Of a DNA stretch of 62,670 nt, positions 16,909 through 25,490 are shown piece by piece. The stretch is from NCBI GenBank assembly GCA_036443405.1, contig JAZFYD010000021.1, forward strand, positions 1 through 62,670, read 5' to 3'. The notes beneath the pieces were generated by a model. The model saw only the letters and a program-made list of their open reading frames with translations. It was not told the DNA's origin and searched no databases. The first letter of the stretch is position 1, and every line of letters starts with the position of its first letter. The position numbers and the translations under genes are program-made. This stretch comes from JAZFYD01 sp036443405 (GTDB lineage: Bacteria > Planctomycetota > PLA2).

Positions 16909-18087
16909 ATGGACGCGATCTACAAGAGCAAGACCAACTGCGACGTGCCGTCCGCGCATGCCGGAGAGTTCGCGCCGCTCCGTTTGAAAGGCCTCGAGGT
17001 CTGGCCTCCCGTGGTGCTGGCGCCGATGGCCGGAGTCACCAACTATCCGTTCCGCAAACTCTGCAGGAGGTTCGGCGCGGGTCTCTACGTCTCCGAGATG
17101 ATCACCGCCCGCGGACTGATCGAGGGCGACAAGAAGACGCACCGCCTCGCGAACTTCGGCCCCGATGAGGATCCGCGTTCGTTGCAGCTTTACGGTGTGG
17201 AGCCAAAGTCCCTCGGCGAGGCCGCGCGATGGCTCGCGTCGGAAGGCCGCGTCGACCACATCGACATGAACTTCGGCTGTCCGGTTCGCAAGGTCACATC
17301 GAAGGGCGGCGGCAGCGCGATCCCCGCGAAACCGAAACTGCTCGCGAAGCTCGTGCGCGCGGTCGTTGCAAACGCGGGCGATGTGCCGGTGACGATCAAA
17401 TTCCGAAAGGGCATCGACGAGAGTCTCATCACCTATCGCGACGCCGGCCGCGTGGGACAGGAGGAAGGCTGCGCCGCCGTCGGGCTGCATGCGCGTACGG
17501 CGTCGCAACTCTACGACGGCTCGGCCGACTGGTCCGCCATCACGGATCTCAAGAGCCGGCTCTCGATTCCCGTCCTTGGCAACGGCGACATCTGGGAAAG
17601 CCACGACGCGCTGCGCATGATGCGCGAGACGGGCTGCGATGGCGTCATCGTCGGGCGCGGTTGTCTCGGCCGGCCGTGGATCTTTCGCGACCTGGTGGAC
17701 GTGTTCGACGGTCGTGAACCCGAAAACCCGCCCACGTTCGGCGGGTCCCTCGACCTCCTCTTCGAGCACACCGCGCTCTTGTGCGATTGGTTCGGCGAGT
17801 ACCGCGGCATGCTGATGGCCCGCAAGTTCGTGAGCTGGTACACGAAGAGCTTCCGCGGGGGCGCCGAGCTACGCGGGAAGCTCGCGCGCGTCTCGTCACT
17901 CGACGAACTGCGCGCGGGGTTTGCCGCGGTCGATCGCGACCAACCGTTCCCGCCGGCGGGCATGCGCGTGAAGCGCGGCAAACGTGGCGGCACCCAGAAG
18001 GTCCATCTGCCGCACGGCTACCTCGATCGCCTCGACGACGATACGCCGCCGGGGCGGGACGCCGAGTCGGCCGATTCGGGCGGTTGA
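16909..18087 (+). CDS. dus: tRNA-dihydrouridine synthase
   Basis: This 392-residue enzyme of the Dus family is closest in layout to DusB. The flavin/active-site signatures APMAGVTNYPFRKLC, NFGCP (catalytic Cys) and the late VIVGRGCLGRPWIF motif are all present. It reduces uridine to dihydrouridine in the tRNA D-loop using FMN and NADPH. The C-terminal 60 residues are basic and then acidic and probably contact tRNA. The usual dusB partner fis is not adjacent. Downstream is a large palindromic element and a convergent gene. Confidence 0.93.
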   Translation: MDAIYKSKTNCDVPSAHAGEFAPLRLKGLEVWPPVVLAPMAGVTNYPFRKLCRRFGAGLYVSEMITARGLIEGDKKTHRLANFGPDEDPRSLQLYGVEPKSLGEAARWLASEGRVDHIDMNFGCPVRKVTSKGGGSAIPAKPKLLAKLVRAVVANAGDVPVTIKFRKGIDESLITYRDAGRVGQEEGCAAVGLHARTASQLYDGSADWSAITDLKSRLSIPVLGNGDIWESHDALRMMRETGCDGVIVGRGCLGRPWIFRDLVDVFDGREPENPPTFGGSLDLLFEHTALLCDWFGEYRGMLMARKFVSWYTKSFRGGAELRGKLARVSSLDELRAGFAAVDRDQPFPPAGMRVKRGKRGGTQKVHLPHGYLDRLDDDTPPGRDAESADSGG

Positions 18088-18111
18088 CCTCCGATCACAA
18101 CGTTCCGCCGT

Positions 18112-18410
18112 GGGAAAACACCGCACCAGACGGTTCCCGCACCAGACGGTTCCAGGTACTCGGTTCTGCCGCCGTAAGCTGCTTATCATCCTGCACTTAT
18201 GACAGTCGAGTGCGGAACGAGGTCCCGCACTTGCGGGGTCTTAGTCTGCGCTGTTTGCCGGTAACGGCGTTCCCCGCACAAATCAGGCATCCAAAGTGCG
18301 TACGCCAGTGCCGCATTCGATCGCCGTAACTCGTGCGCAGCGCCCCGGTTGCGCCGTCGCCGATCAGGTCCAGGAACCGTATCGGAACCGTATCGAGGAA
18401 CCGTTTTGGC
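18112..18410. repeat. GGTTCC-armed imperfect palindrome (element A)
   Basis: The 337-bp gap between convergent genes holds a long imperfect palindrome. The left arm begins with a perfect tandem 2x16 bp repeat, CGCACCAGACGGTTCC (18122-18153). The right arm ends with 2x11 bp GGAACCGTATC (18373-18394) plus GAGGAACCG. Inside, the left-arm stretch that includes CTTATGACAGTCGAGTGCGG mirrors a right-arm stretch at about 18309-18332. Its arms align with those of the element at 43.57-43.88 kb, so the two are one repeat family. No gene is visible here. Confidence 0.8.
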
Positions 18411-18424
18411 GGGGACGGCCGGCG

Positions 18425-19651
18425 CTAGTCTTTGAGATCGATTCGCGCTGCGAACAACATGTCCGGGTCGAGCTTCTCCCCGGCACACAAAAGCATCGTG
18501 GAGAACGTGTTGGGGACCTTGCCGCGAAACAGGATCTCGTCACCCTCTTTGACGACGACCTCTTTGGAGAGATCCACGAGCTTGTCGTCGAGCAGGATTC
18601 GGAATCCAGTCTTTTCGTATCCCGACAGATCGACAGCGATCTCGTTTGGCGCGGTGATCTCGACGCTGATCTCGACGTTCGGCACCGGGCGGTCCCAGTA
18701 AATCCAATAGAACATCCGCTTGTAGCTGAGCACCGGCTCCCAAAGGATCTTCTTGGGCCGCGCGTTCCGCTTGAACTGATACAGCCACTTCACGCCAGTG
18801 ACGTGTCCGCCCGGCGGCGCGCCGTGGCCGCGGCCATCCACCTCGACGTACTTGTAGTTGAAGCCGCCGTGGAGTTCCTTCCACTTGATCAACTCCTTGT
18901 TGGCGTAGATGTTCGGCGCCGGCGGAACCTGCACGTCGTCCAGGCTCTGGTAGATGTGCAACGCGATGTTGTGGAGATTCGGGATCACGCCGCCCTCGAG
19001 CCCGACGACCTCACCGTATGGTTGGCCGTCCGCGGTGATCGGCGACGGCGCGCCGGCAAACGGTCCGAGGCCGGCAAACACGTCGGCGTGGTGCGCCCCG
19101 ACCGTCCACGACCCGAACCCGCCCATCGAGTGGCCCACGAGATAGATGCGGTTGATGTCGAGCTTCCACGTGCGCTTCGCGGCCTCGATGAGCTCCAACA
19201 GAAACGGCTCGGTCCCGCTCGTGGTCCAACCGCGTTCCGTCTTCTCCAGCACCTCCGGGAAGATCCCGACGCACTTGAACTTCGACGCGATGCCGCTGAA
19301 CGTGCCCGCGGCGCCACCGGCATCGCCGGCACCCTTGCCGCCGCCGTGCAGGCCGATGAGCAGCCCGCCCTTCCCGTTGCCGCCCCCGACGATGTACTTC
19401 CCGATCTTGTTCTTCTTGTCGTACCAGTAGTTCGTGCCGCGTTTGCGCAGTTTGCGGCCCTTCGCCGCGCGCTTCAGCAACACGCCGCGCCAGGTTTCGA
19501 CCTCCTCGGCCGTCAGAACGTCGTCCGTCGCGAGCTCCTTGAGGATCTCGAGCCGCCGCGGGCGCTCCGCGTCGAAGTACTCCTTCGCAAGCGCTTCCCG
19601 ATCGGGCGCCGCGAGCAACAACAGAAGAAGGGCCGTCGCCATGCGCGACAT
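18425..19651 (-). CDS. Secreted esterase / PHB-depolymerase-like hydrolase
   Basis: This 408-residue protein has a short signal peptide (TALLLLLLAAPD). Its alpha/beta hydrolase domain carries the oxyanion region IGLHGGGKGAG, an intact elbow GHSMGGFGSW, and a late His in VDGRGHGAPPGG. The C-terminal 90 residues form a beta domain (ISVEITAPNEIAVDL, then LLDDKLVDLSKEVVVKEGD) shared with the larger PDZ hydrolase at 35.7 kb. It is likely an extracytoplasmic carbohydrate or polyester esterase. Start at the ATG at 19651; a second ATG three codons in is possible. It ends at the palindromic element A. Confidence 0.78.
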   Translation of the reverse strand: MSRMATALLLLLLAAPDREALAKEYFDAERPRRLEILKELATDDVLTAEEVETWRGVLLKRAAKGRKLRKRGTNYWYDKKNKIGKYIVGGGNGKGGLLIGLHGGGKGAGDAGGAAGTFSGIASKFKCVGIFPEVLEKTERGWTTSGTEPFLLELIEAAKRTWKLDINRIYLVGHSMGGFGSWTVGAHHADVFAGLGPFAGAPSPITADGQPYGEVVGLEGGVIPNLHNIALHIYQSLDDVQVPPAPNIYANKELIKWKELHGGFNYKYVEVDGRGHGAPPGGHVTGVKWLYQFKRNARPKKILWEPVLSYKRMFYWIYWDRPVPNVEISVEITAPNEIAVDLSGYEKTGFRILLDDKLVDLSKEVVVKEGDEILFRGKVPNTFSTMLLCAGEKLDPDMLFAARIDLKD

Positions 19652-19779
19652 GATAGGACGCCCGCGCAGGGATCGCGGGCAATCGGTCGAGCGTCTTGAA
19701 CACGATTTCGAACGGCCCGCGTGCGCCGTTCGACAACGGGTACGAGGGTCCCGCGACCACCTAGGCTGCCGATGATCCG

Positions 19780-20268
19780 ATGCGACTTTGTTGCCAAGGG
19801 CACCTTCCGGTTGCGCCGAAACGCCTCGCGCGCTTTCACGCGGACCCGAACAACCTCCCTCGACTGATGGCCGGTTGGCCGGCCTTCCGGCTACTCGGCC
19901 ACGACGGCCCGGTGCGCGAGGGCGGCGTGCTCCGAATTCAGGAACGCGTCGGCATCCTGCCCGTCGTGATGTTCTTCCGTCACACGCTGTGCGACCCGCC
20001 CCATCGCTTTCGCGACGAGTTGATCCACGGGCCGTTCGATCACTTCGTCCACACCCACGAGTTTCTCGCCGCGCCGGCGGGCGCACTTTGGCGCGAGACG
20101 ATCGAGCTGTCGCTGCCACTCGTGTTCGGCGGCGCGCCGGTGTTGCGCCGGCTGATCGCCCCACGCATCCGACTCGCGCTCGAATTCCGTGGCCGCGCCC
20201 TCGCCCGGCTCGCGCGAGACGGATCCCTGGGTGCCGAAACGCCGGCCGCGGCCACCGAGGAGGATTGA
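19780..20268 (+). CDS. SRPBCC (START-like) domain protein
   Basis: The 162-residue protein has the helix-grip pattern of ligand-binding SRPBCC proteins: FRLLGHDGPVREGGVLRIQ early, FRDELIHGPFDHFVHTHEF in the middle, and a closing amphipathic helix with RIRLALEFRGRALARL. It resembles cyclase/dehydrase-type members that bind lipids or polyketides. It is followed after one base by a small membrane protein gene and is likely co-transcribed with it. Confidence 0.7.
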   Translation: MRLCCQGHLPVAPKRLARFHADPNNLPRLMAGWPAFRLLGHDGPVREGGVLRIQERVGILPVVMFFRHTLCDPPHRFRDELIHGPFDHFVHTHEFLAAPAGALWRETIELSLPLVFGGAPVLRRLIAPRIRLALEFRGRALARLARDGSLGAETPAAATEED

Positions 20269-20269
20269 A

Positions 20270-20800
20270 ATGGCGATCGCAACCTGGCTCCTGTTCGTGA
20301 TGGGACTCGTCGGCGCGGCGGACATCGCGCTCTATCACTCCGTGGCCCACGGCATCCGAACGCACGAGGACTCGCGCACGGAACTGTTCATTCACAGCCT
20401 GCGGGGTCCGACCTACTTCGTCCTGTACCTCGCCGTACCGAACCTCGCGCTGAGCGGCGCCTGGTTCGTGGCGCTGGTCGTACTGCTGGCCGTGGATCTC
20501 GCGATCTCGCTCTGGGACTTCGCGATCGAAGGCGACAGTCGCGACGCGCTGGGCGGACTGCCGTCGGGCGAGTACGTGCTGCACATCATGCTCGCCATGC
20601 TCTTTGGCGGCCTGGTCGCCACCGTGTTCTTGCGGCACGGCCAGAACTTCGGAGAACCGACCGCGATCTCCTACGAACCCGCGGATGTGCCGGGTCTATT
20701 GCGCCTGGCGCTCGCGGTCATGGCCATCGTTGTGCTCGCGTCCGGCGCGCAGGACCTGCGTTCGGCCTTGCGGATGCGGCCCGCCCGCAGCGCGCGCTAG
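20270..20800 (+). CDS. Small integral membrane protein
   Basis: This is a 176-residue protein with five hydrophobic segments (MAIATWLLFVMGLVGAADIAL, YFVLYLAVPNLAL, WFVALVVLLAVDLAIS, YVLHIMLAMLFGGLVATV and LLRLALAVMAIVVLAS). It retains polar His residues in YHSVAHG. GAGGAGG lies eight bases before the ATG, giving a firm start. It directly follows the SRPBCC gene and abuts a convergent lipoprotein gene with zero spacing. The family is not recognised. Confidence 0.7.
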   Translation: MAIATWLLFVMGLVGAADIALYHSVAHGIRTHEDSRTELFIHSLRGPTYFVLYLAVPNLALSGAWFVALVVLLAVDLAISLWDFAIEGDSRDALGGLPSGEYVLHIMLAMLFGGLVATVFLRHGQNFGEPTAISYEPADVPGLLRLALAVMAIVVLASGAQDLRSALRMRPARSAR

Positions 20801-21268
20801 CTACTTGGCGGCGGCGCCACGGACTTCGACGATGACCTTCTTGGTCTCGCGATCGGTGATCCACGCGACGGGCTGATTCTCATCGACGATGGTGCCGTAG
20901 ACGACATACGTGCGGCCCGGGTTGGATTCGAACTCTAGAGTCACTCGAGCGGGATTGCTGTAGCGGGCCGATGATCGCTCCAGCGGATCCTGCTGAAGCC
21001 ACTGGGCGTCCCTCGGCTCGTGCGTCAGTCGAACGAGCACCGTGTGCCGGCCCGGCAACACTTCGAGCTCGCCGGCATCGATCGCGATCTCTCTTCCGTC
21101 CACTTCGAGGATCGACAAGCGGTGGTCCATCGAACCGGTCCCGGGCCGCAAGCGCACGACTTCCTCGCGCGGGCGTTCGGGCCCGGGGTACAGCCGTCTC
21201 GCGCCGCACGCCGGACACAGAAAGAGAAACGCGAACAGCAAGATCGCGCAAGGGCCCGCTCGATGCAT
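20801..21268 (-). CDS. Putative lipoprotein
   Basis: This 155-residue protein has a hydrophobic leader (AILLFAFLFLCPAC) ending in a Cys that could be lipidated, although the box CPAC is not canonical. The mature part has a beta-rich pattern (ILEVDGREIAIDAGELEVLPGRHTVLVRL, in pieces) that resembles PEGA-like or Ig-like repeats of bacterial surface proteins. It ends exactly where the convergent membrane protein gene ends. The function is unknown. Confidence 0.6.
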   Translation of the reverse strand: MHRAGPCAILLFAFLFLCPACGARRLYPGPERPREEVVRLRPGTGSMDHRLSILEVDGREIAIDAGELEVLPGRHTVLVRLTHEPRDAQWLQQDPLERSSARYSNPARVTLEFESNPGRTYVVYGTIVDENQPVAWITDRETKKVIVEVRGAAAK

Positions 21269-21301
21269 CGCGCGCGAGTCTACGCGAGGGCCTCGCCTGT
21301 G

Positions 21302-22060
21302 TCACTCGCCCGGCAGACGATCGGCAAGCCGCCGGAGCACGAGGACGGTGCTTCCGTAAATGTCGTCGAGGTCACATACGGACTCGAGGTCGTAGTCCCG
21401 GGCGTGGCACGACACGAGTTCGAATCCGCCCACGGCATGGAGCATCTCTTTCACCTCCGTCGGCGAGTAGGTCCGCATCCTCTTGAACGTCGCCATGCGG
21501 CGCGTCACGCCGGCTTCCTCGATCTCGAGGCCGATCCGCACGGTTTCCAGCCGGTCCGCGCGGTCCCCGAGCCCCCCGACCTGCCCGCGGACGCGCATTC
21601 CGTCGCGTTCCATCTCCCACGCTTCGGCGGAAACGTCGGGGTCACCGCCTCCCGTGACGTCGAATCCCAGCACGTACACGGCGCCGGGTCGGAGCGCACG
21701 CGCCACTTCGCGCAGGTGCGCTTCGGCCTGAACGCGTAAGCACAAGTGCCGGAACGAATCGATCAAACACAACGCGAGGTCGAACTGCGCCGAAGCGACC
21801 GGAAGGCACGTGGCATCGGCGCGCCCGACCCGGGACCACCGCGCCGCGTACCGAACCATCGCGGGATTCACGTCGAATCCGACCGCGATGTTCCCCAGCG
21901 CGCGCAGCATGCGCCCCGACCCGCAAAACGGCTCGAGCACACACTTGGGTTCCGCCACACCGAAACGGCGCGACGCACCGAGGACAAACGAGCGCTCCTT
22001 GTCCGTGTCCCACCCGCACAACACGTCATACACCTTCGGGTGGTCGTACCAGTCCACCAT
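21302..22060 (-). CDS. Class I SAM-dependent methyltransferase
   Basis: This 252-residue protein has a Rossmann methyltransferase core: motif I VLEPFCGSGRMLRAL near residue 38, an acidic strand end (VGFDVNPAMV), the motif II/III region ARADATCLPVASAQFDLALCLID (in pieces, ADATCLPV and FDLALCLID), and LRPGAVYVLGFDVTG. This layout matches small-molecule or ubiquinone-type (UbiE-like) methyltransferases. The substrate is unknown. The start at 22060 (MVDWYD) is preferred because upstream sequence overlaps the divergent gene's promoter. An ATG six codons upstream is possible. Confidence 0.78.
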   Translation of the reverse strand: MVDWYDHPKVYDVLCGWDTDKERSFVLGASRRFGVAEPKCVLEPFCGSGRMLRALGNIAVGFDVNPAMVRYAARWSRVGRADATCLPVASAQFDLALCLIDSFRHLCLRVQAEAHLREVARALRPGAVYVLGFDVTGGGDPDVSAEAWEMERDGMRVRGQVGGLGDRADRLETVRIGLEIEEAGVTRRMATFKRMRTYSPTEVKEMLHAVGGFELVSCHARDYDLESVCDLDDIYGSTVLVLRRLADRLPGE

Positions 22061-22084
22061 GGCGGCGCACGGTATCATGCCGCG

Positions 22085-22834
22085 ATGCGTTCGAGCGCGC
22101 GCGCCGTTTTCATCCTCGCCATCTGCGTGACGCATGCGACCGCAGAGGACAATCCGAAACCGAGTCCCGTCAGACCCGAACCCGGGCCCGTCGACCTGAC
22201 GAGCATCCAACTCGACCAGACGACGATCGCGCCCATCGACGGTTCGGCCGAGGAAGCCCTCGCGGCGTTTCTCGAGGCGCATCGCAACCACGTTGCGAAA
22301 AAGCCGAATGGCGCGTTGCACGGGTATCGCCGTTTTCTGGCGCACAAGGGCGCGCGCGATCTTCCGGCGCGATACACCACCGTCGCGCGGCGCCGCGCGA
22401 AGCGTTTGGGTTCCGATCTCCGCGCGGCCTTTGATGGGGCGTGCGCCCTGTATCGCCGAGACCGATCCGCAGGGCTCGCGGGTCTCGCGGCGATCACGAA
22501 GGACCACGCCGAGTTCGCCGAAGGACGCGCGGCGGCCGTCATCACCCAGAGCGACCGCTTGCTCGCGGCCATCAGCCTGGCCAAAGCGCTTCAGTCAGAC
22601 GGCAAAGAGGACGTAGCCCGAGCCAAGCTCAAAGCCGCGATCCAAGACGCACCGAACGGGCTGTTCCTCCACGAAGCGAAGACCCTGCTGATCCGAATCG
22701 GTGGGGAGAACCTCTTTTCGGACGCCGAACGCGCCAAGAACAAGGCGGATCAAGACGGCAAGAAGGAACCCGTCCCCGAAGAGGAGCCTGAGGAGGAGAC
22801 CATCCTCGAGGAGTCCGAGCCGGATCCCGAGTGA
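22085..22834 (+). CDS. Secreted hypothetical protein with acidic tail
   Basis: This 249-residue protein has a signal peptide (AVFILAICVTHATA). The middle is helical and TPR-like (AEEALAAFLEAHRNH, GLAGLAAITKDHAEF, ISLAKALQSDGKEDVARAKLKAAI in pieces). The C-terminal 30 residues are almost all Glu, Pro and Asp. The last 85 bases are also coding on the opposite strand for the C-terminus of the convergent membrane protein. The family is not recognised. Confidence 0.65.
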   Translation: MRSSARAVFILAICVTHATAEDNPKPSPVRPEPGPVDLTSIQLDQTTIAPIDGSAEEALAAFLEAHRNHVAKKPNGALHGYRRFLAHKGARDLPARYTTVARRRAKRLGSDLRAAFDGACALYRRDRSAGLAGLAAITKDHAEFAEGRAAAVITQSDRLLAAISLAKALQSDGKEDVARAKLKAAIQDAPNGLFLHEAKTLLIRIGGENLFSDAERAKNKADQDGKKEPVPEEEPEEETILEESEPDPE

Positions 22835-24588
22835 AAGAGACCCCAACCGGAGTCCCAACGGCCGGTCCGCCACGCTTCGCGATGGCTCCCAGGTAGCCCG
22901 AACGAGGAAACGAGCGCGACTGACACCGCCGCCGCCGCCGGCACCGCGAACGCGGACGGCGCCAACAACGCGGCCAGCCCCCAGATCAGGATCGTCGAGC
23001 GCACGGGAATCACCGCCGCCGCGAACAGGAGCAGGTAACACGCGGGCGCGCCACCGGCCGCCTCGAGACCGTCCGGCCCCGCCAACCGCAAGAACACAAC
23101 GCCGCAACAGAGACCGAGCGCACGCGCGCACGTGAGTCGCAGCGCGTGGCCGCGATCCCGCCACACCGAAACAAGCGTGGCAAGAACGAACGCGAGCGCG
23201 CCCGCCCAACGCCCCTGCACATCCAGATCACGCTGCCCGCGCAAACGGTAGAGCACGAAACTCGAAAGGCCCGGCACATCGGCGAGTTCGGTCTGCCGGA
23301 CGGGACCCTGCACCGTAAGCACGGGCTCCCTGTCCTTGGTCTGAAGCTGCATGCGCAGATCCGACGTGAGGTACAACTCGTCGCGCGCGGCCGCACGCCG
23401 GATCGCGGCAAACCCGTCGGCATCGGGACCGCCCCGCTTGGCGAGCGTGTCGGCGCGCTGGTAGATGCGGCGCAACAGCCGCCGCGTCGTGCGCGTCGTC
23501 TCCGGCGGCAGGAAGGTCTGATCTCCAATCACCTCACCGATATTTAGGGCGCGGAGCTCGGCCGCGTGTATCGAGAGCACATCGTTGGATGAAGCCGTGA
23601 ACGCGGGCTCGCCTTCCAGCTCCGGCGCAAGCACGATGTTCTCCGGCGGCGCGAGCCATGCGGCGAGCAGCGACCCCATCGCGAGCACGACCGAAAAGGC
23701 GAGGCGCGTTCGGCTCGCGCGTGCGCCGGCGTGGACGGCGCCGGGCCGAAAGATCGCGCCGAGGAGGCAGAGAAATCCGAGGCGGCGCAGGGCGAGCGCG
23801 GGGAAGAAAAGACCGATCGCGCCCACCGCCAGCGCCTGGCCGCCCGCCGGGGAGACCGCAAGGAGCCCGATCGTCAGAATCGAGGCGACGTCGAGACCCC
23901 AGCCGAACGCGGCGAGGCACGCGGCCCCCGCCAGCGCGACGCCGAGGCGACGCTCGACGCCTGTGGCCTTGCGGCAAACGAGATACACGATCAGTCCCGC
24001 CGCCACGAATTGCACCATCAAGACGCGCGCGTGCTGACTCCCGCGACCAGCCTCTTTTTCGCGAAGGATGGGTTCGCCGCTGAACGATGCGTCCGGAACC
24101 GTCTCGCGCACCCACTCGAGGCCGTCCGCATCGTGTAGCACGACATCACACGCATGCGGCCCGCGCGGATCGAGCATCAATCCCGCAGGGTTCTCCCGCG
24201 CCGGCAGCGGCGGCACCCGCTCGGCCCGGAGTTCGTTGAGCGTCGCCTCGAGCTCCGCCTCCGTCGCGTACAACAAGAGGCCGCGGGCAAAAAGATCATG
24301 CGCGCGGTCCGGCCGAATCACGGCCTCCACGCTGTTCTTGCGATTGTCCGACAGCCGCGCCGCCGCAAGAGGATCGGCGGACCGGACCCGCACCGCGGCC
24401 GCCGGCGGGTACTGCTCCGCGAAGTCGCGAAAGCGGGACGCAAACGCCGGGTCGTGCAGCTGCCCGGCCTCGACCGCCGGGTAAAACCACAGCGCGAGCA
24501 GAAGGCCGGCCCCGATCAAGACCGCCAACAACGCGACGTCACGCAGCTGGACGGTCTCCTCGGCGTCGGGTCGCTTCCCGGGCGTCAT
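22750..24588 (-). CDS. Large hypothetical membrane protein
   Basis: This 612-residue protein has about ten hydrophobic helices: one near the N-terminus (VALLAVLIGAGLLLALWFY), a soluble loop of about 160 residues, a block from residue 190 to 300 (VLMVQFVAAGLIVYLVC and onward), another soluble region with a predicted helical bundle (residues 320-430), and a final block (AGALAFVLATLVSVW, CYLLLFAAAVIPV, AALLAPSAFAVPAAAA). The Ser/Gly-rich C-terminal 30 residues are encoded antisense to the neighbour's acidic tail and may be poorly constrained. The family is unknown. Confidence 0.6.
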   Translation of the reverse strand: MTPGKRPDAEETVQLRDVALLAVLIGAGLLLALWFYPAVEAGQLHDPAFASRFRDFAEQYPPAAAVRVRSADPLAAARLSDNRKNSVEAVIRPDRAHDLFARGLLLYATEAELEATLNELRAERVPPLPARENPAGLMLDPRGPHACDVVLHDADGLEWVRETVPDASFSGEPILREKEAGRGSQHARVLMVQFVAAGLIVYLVCRKATGVERRLGVALAGAACLAAFGWGLDVASILTIGLLAVSPAGGQALAVGAIGLFFPALALRRLGFLCLLGAIFRPGAVHAGARASRTRLAFSVVLAMGSLLAAWLAPPENIVLAPELEGEPAFTASSNDVLSIHAAELRALNIGEVIGDQTFLPPETTRTTRRLLRRIYQRADTLAKRGGPDADGFAAIRRAAARDELYLTSDLRMQLQTKDREPVLTVQGPVRQTELADVPGLSSFVLYRLRGQRDLDVQGRWAGALAFVLATLVSVWRDRGHALRLTCARALGLCCGVVFLRLAGPDGLEAAGGAPACYLLLFAAAVIPVRSTILIWGLAALLAPSAFAVPAAAAVSVALVSSFGLPGSHREAWRTGRWDSGWGLFHSGSGSDSSRMVSSSGSSSGTGSFLPS

Positions 24589-24653
24589 GCAGGAATACTA
24601 CTCGCCTTCGCCGAGAGCTTCGGCGGACAAGTCGGGCCTACCGATGGCCGTTG

Positions 24654-25214
24654 CTAGTTTGCGGGCAGTGCGGGGCGCTCGGGGAAGCCTTCGCGCTGAA
24701 GGATGTAGATCGCCAGTTCGCCGGCGGCCGTCTCGTCCCGATGGTTCGCACCTGCGGTGTCCGCCACGAGCAACTGATCCTGGAACGCAAGCTGCCAGAG
24801 GACCTCGCCGGTCTCCCGGTGCAGCAAGCGCGCGCTGCCGTCCGCGGCGATCCTCGTGCCGTTGCCGACCACCCGCCACTTCGAAACACGAACGACGAGC
24901 TGGGCATCCCAGTCGACATCCGAGGCCGTGAACTCGCCGGCGCCGTCGAGATTCGAGTCGATCTTCCGCAGGGAGATCGGCGAGTACTTCTTCTCGAACA
25001 ACCCGTCGTAGAGCCCTTTACGGACCGTGTGTTTCACGTGGTACTTCTCGGCCTGGACCGGCATGACGACGATCGAAACGGGACGGATTTTTTCGAAGTC
25101 CTCGCTGCGCTCGACACGCGATGTGGCTTCCGGCAGTTTGGACGGGGCCGCACACGCTGCGAGCGCTGCGACGGCGAGACAGGTGAGTCTTCTCATGATC
25201 TTCGTGGCATTCAT
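24654..25214 (-). CDS. DUF799/GNA1162-like lipoprotein
   Basis: This is a 186-residue lipoprotein with a clear lipobox (LAVAALAAC). The mature protein reads RPVSIVVMPV, then GLFEKKYSPISL, WDAQLVVRVSKWRV and ARLLHRETGEVLWQLAF. This order matches the GNA1162/DUF799 family of outer-membrane lipoproteins. The ATG at 25214 has a GGAAGC site ten bases upstream; the ATG at 25196 is an alternative that keeps the same signal. It is divergent from gltX. Confidence 0.65.
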   Translation of the reverse strand: MNATKIMRRLTCLAVAALAACAAPSKLPEATSRVERSEDFEKIRPVSIVVMPVQAEKYHVKHTVRKGLYDGLFEKKYSPISLRKIDSNLDGAGEFTASDVDWDAQLVVRVSKWRVVGNGTRIAADGSARLLHRETGEVLWQLAFQDQLLVADTAGANHRDETAAGELAIYILQREGFPERPALPAN

Positions 25215-25332
25215 GGGGCTTGCTTCCAAAAGGGCTGGGACTTGTTTTGTGAACCGGCGGCTGGTCTCAAGCACGGCGGTCATTCTATCCCCCAACACCC
25301 AGTGTATTAAGGGGCCTTACACCACAAAATCT

Positions 25333-25376
25333 TGTGCCCGCGCGGACTCCGGCCAGCCGTCTTGGCTGGAGGCACG
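25333..25376 (+). promoter_or_regulatory. Hairpin in the gltX upstream region
   Basis: Inside the 276-bp divergent gap, CCAGCC (25353-25358) and GGCTGG (25364-25369) form a perfect stem with a 5-base loop, extended outside by GTGCC/GGCAC. It lies about 120 bases before gltX and may be a leader structure. No T-box specifier or other known riboswitch core is evident. Confidence 0.35.
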
Positions 25377-25490
25377 GGGCCGCCCGCAGCGCGAGCCGAC
25401 CGGCGGCTCCCGGCATCTTCCATCTCGCGGGGACAATCGCGTGCGTGGGCGCGGCGGTGGGCTTCAACCCGCTGCTAAGATCCGCGATCC

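Noticed and set aside
18122..18153. Tandem repeats in element A as a small CRISPR
   Set aside because: Two 16-bp units without spacers, inside a palindrome, and no cas genes.
25224..25490. A T-box leader for gltX
   Set aside because: There is a hairpin but no T-box sequence or antiterminator bulge that I can identify.
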